From positions 1 to 5,235 of the forward strand of contig CAIOSS010000590.1 of assembly GCA_903860995.1 (NCBI GenBank): a stretch of 5,235 nt of DNA, given 5' to 3'. The notes beneath the pieces were generated by a model. That model made no database searches. It worked only from the letters and a program-made list of their open reading frames with translations, and had not been told where the DNA came from. The position numbers and the translations under genes were made by a program. The stretch's first letter is position 1. Every line of letters starts with the position of its first letter. Positions 1 to 3,714 of the stretch are shown piece by piece. This DNA is from an uncultured delta proteobacterium. Lineage in GTDB: Bacteria > Myxococcota_A > Polyangia > Polyangiales > Ga0077539.

Positions 1-325
1 AGGCGGAACGGGCGCGATCGGCGCGCCGGGCGGCGACGGCTGCTCTGGCACCGGCGCGGGCGGCGCGAGCACGCTGAGCAGCGTGGCGGGCGTGGCCGGG
101 TCGGAGGGCGGCGGCGGCGGCGGCGCGGGGGGATCGGGATCGACACGGCGAACGGGTCCCGGCGCGGCGGGTCAGGGTGGGTCGTGTGTCGGCGGGATGA
201 TCGCGCCTGCCAGCGGCGCGACCCCCGGCGGCGCCGCGGACCCGGACTACGCCGCGGGGGTCGCCGTCGGCGGCAACGGAGCCAACGGCGGCAACGGGCG
301 CGTGGTGGTGCGCTGGGGCCCGTAA
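1..325 (+). CDS. Glycine-rich secreted/surface protein, C-terminal end (partial)
   Basis: The frame beginning at position 2 is open from the window edge to a TAA at 323-325, so the start codon lies upstream of the window. The visible 107 residues are dominated by Gly, Ala and Ser, include six consecutive Gly codons (GGC, 107-124), and contain two isolated cysteines. The protein ends in NGRVVVRWGP. A Gly/Asn-rich stretch closing with a short beta-strand of the type G-R-V-V-V-R-W is characteristic of the long glycine-rich extracellular proteins common in myxobacterial genomes. This family knowledge is from memory and no database match was made. Third positions are almost all G or C, supporting the frame. 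No enzymatic motif is visible; a structural or cell-surface role is inference. No U-tract terminator follows the stop. It is not related in any demonstrable way to mycobacterial PE_PGRS proteins, despite similar composition. Confidence 0.7.
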   Translation, partial: GGTGAIGAPGGDGCSGTGAGGASTLSSVAGVAGSEGGGGGGAGGSGSTRRTGPGAAGQGGSCVGGMIAPASGATPGGAADPDYAAGVAVGGNGANGGNGRVVVRWGP

Positions 326-411
326 CGACCCCGATGCACCCGCGCGCGACGGCTCCGGCCTGCGCGTTCACTCGCCCTTCGCCTGCGCGCGCTCTGGTTC
401 GGTAGGCGGCA

Positions 412-658
412 GTGAATCCCACGAAGAGGTCCGCACCGCCGCCGGTCCGCGAGGTCGTCGTCGCCGACGAAGCGCCCCTCGACGGCGCGCAGCACAAGGT
501 GCGCGCGGAAGCCCTGCGCCGCGCCGAAGACACGCGCAACGTGATGGGAGACGCCCTCGTGGCCCTCGGTCGCGGGCTGCTCGTGCAGGTGTTCGACGAC
601 GCCGCCGGCGCGACGATCCCGTTGTCAGACGTCAACCCGCTCCGAGAGGAGGACGCCG
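412..658 (+). pseudogene. Unrecognised protein gene, 3' end lost to insertion-sequence debris
   Basis: A GTG at 412 opens a frame directly after an in-frame TAG (403-405), with a modest AGG (404-406) five bases upstream. From 412 to about 655 the frame has a clear coding signature: roughly nine of ten third positions are G/C, and second positions are much richer in A/T. The ~82 residues begin MNPTKRSAPPPVREVVVADE and continue as an acidic/amphipathic sequence including LVALGRGLLVQVFDD. I do not recognise a family. After ~658 the frame stays open to a stop at 1045-1047, but the codon bias collapses. That tail runs through the IS110 relic, the dispersed repeat and the antisense of the IS1182 relic, so it is almost certainly read-through rather than original protein. 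The gene most likely lost its 3' end to the IS110 insertion. Alternatively it is a genuinely short protein whose stop was removed. Confidence 0.45.
647..652 (+). promoter_or_regulatory. Strong Shine-Dalgarno site of the IS110 relic
   Basis: AGGAGG lies six bases before the ATG at 659. This is the best ribosome-binding site in the window and it fixes 659 as the original start of the IS110-type transposase. The same initiation site is in frame with the PilZ gene at 1631, so it could mislead gene-start prediction for that gene. Confidence 0.6.
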
Positions 659-742
659 ATGAAGAGGTTGATCGGACTCGAGGTGCATCGCCCAAGCACG
701 ACGTGCGCGGTGATCGATGCGCGTGGCAAGCGCGTGCGAGGG
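659..742 (+). pseudogene. IS110-family transposase, N-terminal relic
   Basis: The first ~27 codons read MKRLIGLEVHRPSTTCAV followed by IDARGKRVR. This matches the start of IS110-family (DEDD) recombinases, which typically open with (M/K)-R-x-(V/I)-G-(L/I)-D-(V/L)-H, a T/S-rich strand and D-x-x-G-K-R-V. In the family, the Asp of G-L-D-V-H is the first catalytic acidic residue of the RuvC-like DEDD domain. Here it is Glu (residue 8), a substitution expected to harm activity. Family similarity ends near 742, and the dispersed repeat begins at about 744. The rest of the transposase (family length ~300-450 aa) is absent, so this is a dead 5' fragment. The frame happens to stay open to 3427 and so fuses formally with the downstream PilZ gene. 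Identification rests on motif memory. Confidence 0.65.
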
Positions 743-743
743 A

Positions 744-864
744 TCGGCAAACCAACGCGGCACCCTCGCTGGCACGGATCCGTTCCAGCGGCCGAAACAC
801 CCATGACCCATACTGTTCGCGCCCGCGCGCGTTGGCAGAAGCTCCCGGGACGCTGCCTTGGCAA
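744..864 (+). repeat. Dispersed hairpin-containing repeat, copy A
   Basis: This copy matches 3434-3529 in the same orientation. The left block (744-780) aligns without gaps to 3434-3470 and includes the shared 18-mer CCAACGCGGCACCCTCGC. The right block (819-861) aligns without gaps to 3484-3526 with four differences in 43 bases and contains CTCCCGGGACGCTGCC. The middle (781-818) is unrelated and ~25 bases longer than in copy B. Internal symmetry includes CCAACGC (752-758) paired with GCGTTGG (829-835), a stem GCGC/GCGC around loop CCGC (819-830), and a copy-A-only near-perfect hairpin at 767-790 (CGCTGG and CCAGCG around ACGGATCCGT). It looks like a MITE-like or REP-like non-coding element. 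No transposase or target duplication is visible, and its mechanism is unknown. Confidence 0.6.
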
Positions 865-1259
865 TCAACCCCCCGATCGCGAGGTGTTGGGCGTTCGGCT
901 CGCGCCAATCGAGGTCCAACCCGGCCTTGGTGTCGGGCGCCACCAGCACCGGCAGGTGCGCCTGCGCCGCGACCTCCTCGGGGGACATCACCAGGAACGC
1001 CGCGATCACCTGCAGGGGCAGGCGCAGCGAGCGGCCCAGCAGGTTGATGGTGTCCTCGACCCTGCCCGCCCCGTCACGCGGGGCGGAGTCGATGGCGATG
1101 CGCAGCCCCGCGGCCTGCTCGAACCCGAAGGCCTTGGTCTCGCGGACGAGCTCCACGGTGCGCCGCTCCAGCTCGGTCGTCATGCCCGCGCGCACCAGTC
1201 GCGCGCGGAAGTCCGCCAGCGTGGCTTCGCCGAAGGGGGGCCTCCTCGGAGCCCATGCA
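865..1259 (-). pseudogene. IS1182-family transposase, internal relic with frameshift
   Basis: On the minus strand, about 120 codons read DFRARLVRAGM, then RRTVELVRETKAFG, then IDSAPRDGAGRVEDTINLLG, then KAGLDLDWREP. This order matches the region just after the N-terminal (DUF772-type) domain of IS1182-family transposases, where D-F-R-A-R-L, the T-V-E-L-A-R-x-T-K stretch, D-S-S-P-x-x-G-A-G-R-V-E-D-T and A-L-D-I-D-W are familiar. Upstream, CMGSEEAP is in a different frame. Removing one base from the six-base homopolymer at 1235-1240 would restore SEEAPFGEATLADF. Both the N-terminus and the C-terminal catalytic half are missing: the 3' side stops at repeat copy A (~865), and similarity upstream is lost near 1259. 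The relic cannot encode an active enzyme. Codon bias is still strong in the frame, suggesting that decay is fairly recent. Confidence 0.65.
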
Positions 1260-1630
1260 GCCTGCGCCGAGCAAACCGCCGCCCCCGCCCGCCGGAAAGC
1301 ACTCCCGTCGATCCCGTCAAGCCCCATTCACCCGAGGGGTGTTCTAGAGCATGGCCTCGAAGCGGATGTCAGCGCGGATCCCCCTCCGACGGGGACCACC
1401 GACCCCGGCTGGCGGCCGAAGGACGGGTCGTGCGGTGGATTTCGAGGAGTCGCGCGGGCTTTACGGCGAGGTCGGTCCTGGCAATATCGGTTGAGATTGG
1501 ACTATCGAAACGGCGCCCGGCGCCGATATACCAAGCCCGAGGCCCCGTCTGGACGACGTCCGCCGTCCGACTGCGCGTTGGACTTCGGCTGGACAGAGCG
1601 CTTGAGACACCGCGGAGGGGGTTGAAGACC
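1260..1630. other. Leader/intergenic region with no convincing gene
   Basis: These ~370 bases separate the IS1182 relic from the PilZ gene. A 47-codon ATG frame at 1351-1494 (+) has only background third-position bias. On the minus strand, a short run ending IRADIRFEAML before a TAG (1344-1346) could be the tail of a lost gene but is too short to assign. A relatively AT-rich patch at 1481-1511 and inverted repeats at 1503-1528 and 1551-1561 are the only regulatory-looking elements. No -35/-10 pair with acceptable spacing is evident. Confidence 0.5.
1503..1528. repeat. GC-rich inverted repeat upstream of the PilZ gene
   Basis: CGGCGCC (1511-1517) and GGCGCCG (1519-1525) are exact reverse complements separated by one base. 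TAT (1503-1505) and ATA (1526-1528) extend the symmetry across a five-base bulge. The repeat lies ~105 bases before the PilZ start. No U-tract follows on either strand, so a simple terminator is unlikely. An operator or leader hairpin is possible but unproven. Confidence 0.35.
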
Positions 1631-3427
1631 ATGGTTTTGTTCGAAGGCGTGTGCCGCTGGTCCCGAGGAGCGCTCGCGCACACAGGAAATGTGATCGTGA
1701 CGGCGACGAGCCTGCGCTTCGAGCCGTCGCGGCTCGACCGGTTCGTCGGGGCGAAGAGCTGGGCGATCGACCTGGGCGAGCTGACCCAGGTGGCCCCCAC
1801 CGCGGAGGCGATGACCATCGACCTCTTCGCGGCCGACGTCGTCCAACGGCTCGCGGGCAAGGCCGTGCCGGAGGTGGAGGACGCCATCCGCCTGGCGCTC
1901 ACCACGCATCCGAGCAAGACCGCGGAGCCCCCCGCCCTCGCCGACGAGGAGCGCCTCGTCCTCGCCCTGCCCGCCCGCCTCACCCGCGGGCCGCGGAACG
2001 AGCGCGCGGGCGTCGTCTCGCTGACCACCCACCGGCTGCACTTCGCCCACTCCGGCGTCGACAAGCTCGAAGGCGGCCCGATCGGGCTCGACGTGACGCT
2101 CGACCTGCTGCGGGACGTGCACCTCGACGGCGACCGCGTGTGCGCCGCGTTGGAGGACGAAACGCTCGTCCTGACCATGCCGGACTCCATCGCCCTCTTC
2201 GCCGCGCTCTGCGACGTCGACGAGGCGCGGCCGCTGGCGGAGGGGGCGTTTCGGGCGCGCGAGGCCACCCTGGTGACGCCCGCCCCGTCGGCCCGCGGAC
2301 GCTTCGCCTCGACGCGACGGCTGCTCCGGTTCGCGCCGGAGACCGGCGAGCCGATCGAGATCGCCCTGGCGGACGTGTCCCGCGTGCAGCTCGCGCCCGG
2401 ACGCACGGACCGCCTCGTCGTGCGCCAGGGCAAGAAGGTCTGGGTCTTCGGCGTGGCGAACGCCGAGGAGGAGCTCGGCGAGATCACCCGGCTCCTGGCC
2501 GACCTCGTGCTGGAGGGCGAGCCGGCCACCGACGCGCGCGGCTGTTACGACGAGGTCGGGCTCGATCGCGTCATCCGCACATGGGGGGCGCAGCTGCCGG
2601 GCCTGACGCCGGGGCGCGTCGCCATCGGCGGCCCCGCCGTGATGGTGTTCCCCAAGGACGGCGTGCAGCGCGGCGCCCTGCTGCTGTTCGACCAGGGCCT
2701 GCTCTTCCTCCCCGCGGGCGGTCCCAAGGGGGACGAGCGACGCTTCGCCGCGAAGCTCGGCGTCTTCGCGACGGATCCCTCCGAGGAAACCCGGGCGCGG
2801 AGCGCGTGGCTGCGGCGGCACGAGAGCCAAGCGCTGCAGGTGCTCCCCTACGGCGGCGCGCCCTTCCTCGACCGCTTCGTCCCACTGCTCCGCCGACTGT
2901 CGATGGAGTACATCGTCGAAAGCAGCGACCAGTCGCGCAACCGCCGCAACGCCTACCGGGCCAAGACCGTCGAGCCCGTCGAGGTACGGGTCTCCGGGCA
3001 CTTCGACCGCACAGACACCGGCGAAGAGGTCGGGGAGAGCACCGTCGACGCCCTGCTGATCGACCTCTCCGCGGACGGCTGCCAGATCGCCGTCGACGAC
3101 GCGCTGACGGGCACGTGCATCGTGGAGATCGAGGGCCCGACCCCAGAGATGCCGCTTAGCGTGCGCGCGGACATCGTCCGCACGGCGCCGCCGTCGCTGA
3201 TGGTCCCGGAGTGGCGCTGCGGGCTGCGCTTCGTGAAGATGTCGCCGGACGAGGCGCGCAAGGTTCGCGAGGTCTCGATGGACCTGCAGCGCCAGGAGCT
3301 CGCGCTGCGACGCGACGCGAGAACTGAGACCCCTGCGCAGCGGGAGAACGCCGATGCTGCTCAAGTTGGTGTGGAAGACGCTGCCGAACGTGGCGGCGGC
3401 GCAGATCGCCGAGCGGGTGATCGGTGA
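1631..3427 (+). CDS. PilZ-domain protein with four GRAM/PH-like repeats
   Basis: Predicted protein of 598 residues without signal peptide or obvious membrane segment, so probably cytoplasmic. Residues ~1-425 appear to hold four related units (about 1-90, 105-195, 200-295, 310-425). Each has a beta-rich core with a T-x-x-L-x-F-type strand (VTATSLRFEP, LTTHRLHFAH, STRRLLRFAP, FDQGLLFLPA) and ends in an amphipathic helix, as in GRAM/PH-like folds. Residues ~436-560 form a PilZ domain with R-x-x-x-R (R439-R443) and D-x-S-x-x-G (D478-G483), the two signature c-di-GMP-binding motifs, both intact. It should act as a c-di-GMP effector; what the GRAM-like part binds is unknown. ATG 1631 is chosen because codon bias and GRAM-like similarity begin there, with GGAGG at 1614-1618. 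The frame is open upstream to 659 through IS debris. The last ~35 codons lose codon bias and overlap another frame, so the true C-terminus may be near 3325. It converges with the glycosyltransferase gene. Confidence 0.8.
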   Translation: MVLFEGVCRWSRGALAHTGNVIVTATSLRFEPSRLDRFVGAKSWAIDLGELTQVAPTAEAMTIDLFAADVVQRLAGKAVPEVEDAIRLALTTHPSKTAEPPALADEERLVLALPARLTRGPRNERAGVVSLTTHRLHFAHSGVDKLEGGPIGLDVTLDLLRDVHLDGDRVCAALEDETLVLTMPDSIALFAALCDVDEARPLAEGAFRAREATLVTPAPSARGRFASTRRLLRFAPETGEPIEIALADVSRVQLAPGRTDRLVVRQGKKVWVFGVANAEEELGEITRLLADLVLEGEPATDARGCYDEVGLDRVIRTWGAQLPGLTPGRVAIGGPAVMVFPKDGVQRGALLLFDQGLLFLPAGGPKGDERRFAAKLGVFATDPSEETRARSAWLRRHESQALQVLPYGGAPFLDRFVPLLRRLSMEYIVESSDQSRNRRNAYRAKTVEPVEVRVSGHFDRTDTGEEVGESTVDALLIDLSADGCQIAVDDALTGTCIVEIEGPTPEMPLSVRADIVRTAPPSLMVPEWRCGLRFVKMSPDEARKVREVSMDLQRQELALRRDARTETPAQRENADAAQVGVEDAAERGGGADRRAGDR

Positions 3428-3503
3428 AGGGTCTCGGGCAGCCAACGCGGCACCCTCGCAGGCATCGATCATCTGTAGCAACGGCTCCCGCGAGCGTTGG
3501 TAG
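3354..3503 (+). CDS. Small overlapping gene start, truncated by repeat copy B
   Basis: An ATG at 3354 preceded by GGGAG (3342-3346, seven-base spacer) opens a 49-codon frame ending at TAG 3501-3503. It begins MLLKLVWKTLPNVAAAQ, then IAERVIGE. The first ~22 codons (to ~3420) have almost purely G/C third positions. The overlapping PilZ-gene frame over the same bases has many A/T third positions. This argues that the small frame is, or was, the real coding frame here. From ~3434 onward it is encoded by the dispersed repeat, so the last ~23 residues are probably foreign. I read it as the 5' stub of a downstream gene cut off by the repeat. The hydrophobic/amphipathic N-terminus resembles small membrane-associated proteins, but I recognise no family. 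It may still be translated as a 49-residue peptide. Confidence 0.4.
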   Translation: MLLKLVWKTLPNVAAAQIAERVIGEGSRAANAAPSQASIICSNGSRERW

Positions 3504-3529
3504 GAGCTCCCGGGACGCTGCCTTGGGAA
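3434..3529 (+). repeat. Dispersed hairpin-containing repeat, copy B
   Basis: Second copy of the element at 744-864, same orientation. It keeps the left block (3434-3470) and right block (3484-3526) with a short 13-base middle. CCAACGC (3442-3448) pairs with GCGTTGG (3494-3500). Just inside, GCTC-CCGC-GAGC (3484-3495) forms a four-base-pair stem. Copy A has GCGC-CCGC-GCGC here, so the T:A pair of copy B is a G:C pair in copy A. This copy lies across the end of the small frame starting at 3354 and just after the PilZ-gene stop. Confidence 0.6.
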
Positions 3530-3714
3530 GGAAGGGAAAGAAGGTTTGGTGGGGAAGCGAGAAAGGAAAGGGATGAGCGGGGCGTCGACCCGACGCGAGA
3601 TGAACGACTCGAGCGTCAGAGCGTCCCTCCCTTTCATCCCTTCCGTTCCTTGCGACCCTCGCGCCCTTGCGGTTTTTTCCCTCCCCGCACGCCGCGCCCA
3701 CGTCGCCCGCTTCT
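3527..3714. other. Convergent intergenic region with inverted repeats
   Basis: The plus strand is strikingly purine-rich at ~3526-3580 and pyrimidine-rich at ~3625-3695. The two halves are partly complementary: AAGGGATGA (3568-3576) and TCATCCCTT (3634-3642) are exact reverse complements, with weaker pairing on the outer side. Inside lies a perfect six-base-pair hairpin, GCGTCG-ACC-CGACGC (3582-3596). A run of six T follows at ~3673-3678, preceded only by a weak four-base-pair stem (GCGA/TCGC). The region lies between convergent genes and could terminate transcription from either side, but no canonical intrinsic terminator stands out. I see no gene in it. Confidence 0.4.
3582..3596. terminator. 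Perfect short hairpin between convergent genes
   Basis: GCGTCG (3582-3587) and CGACGC (3591-3596) flank a three-base loop. This is the most stable local stem in the convergent intergenic region and it is nested in the larger 3568-3642 inverted repeat. No U-tract follows directly, so a terminator role, possibly bidirectional or Rho-assisted, is only inferred from position. Confidence 0.25.

Noticed and set aside
107..124. GGC trinucleotide run as a microsatellite or phase-variation tract
   Set aside because: Six in-frame glycine codons in a glycine-rich protein are expected, and length changes would not shift the frame.
412..658. Possible bridge-RNA (IS110 left-end guide RNA) upstream of the IS110 relic
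   Set aside because: Known IS110 elements can carry such an RNA before the transposase, but this stretch shows a clear protein-coding signature almost up to the relic's start, leaving little room. No matching loop structure was identified.
1254..1290. LLGAGC on the minus strand as a lipobox of a lipoprotein start
   Set aside because: The sequence continues directly into the IS1182-like CMGSEEAP, and there is no proper basic-hydrophobic signal peptide before it.
632..1327. 231-codon minus-strand frame as a complete gene
   Set aside because: Only the 865-1240 part has transposase character. Its 5' end is junk created by the frameshift and its 3' end is the dispersed repeat, so it is a relic, not an intact gene.
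1351..1494. 47-codon ATG frame on the plus strand before the PilZ gene, ending VDFEESRGLYGEVGPGNIG
   Set aside because: Third-position bias is only at background level, there is no well-placed ribosome-binding site, and the faint resemblance to a PilZ start is too weak to support a call.
858..1625. Long plus-strand frame antisense to the IS1182 relic
   Set aside because: It is rich in Arg, Ser and Pro, as expected from the complement of a GC-rich coding frame, and has no protein-like motifs.
1651..3159. Long plus-strand frame in a second register within the PilZ gene
   Set aside because: It is Arg/Gly/Pro/Ala-rich low complexity, a by-product of the strong third-position G/C bias in the real frame.
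1502..3637. Very long minus-strand frames (1502-3637 and 1369-2529) opposite the PilZ gene
   Set aside because: These are shadow frames: composition is Arg/Gly/Ala or Ser/Arg-rich, and the plus strand carries coherent domains and motifs over the same bases.
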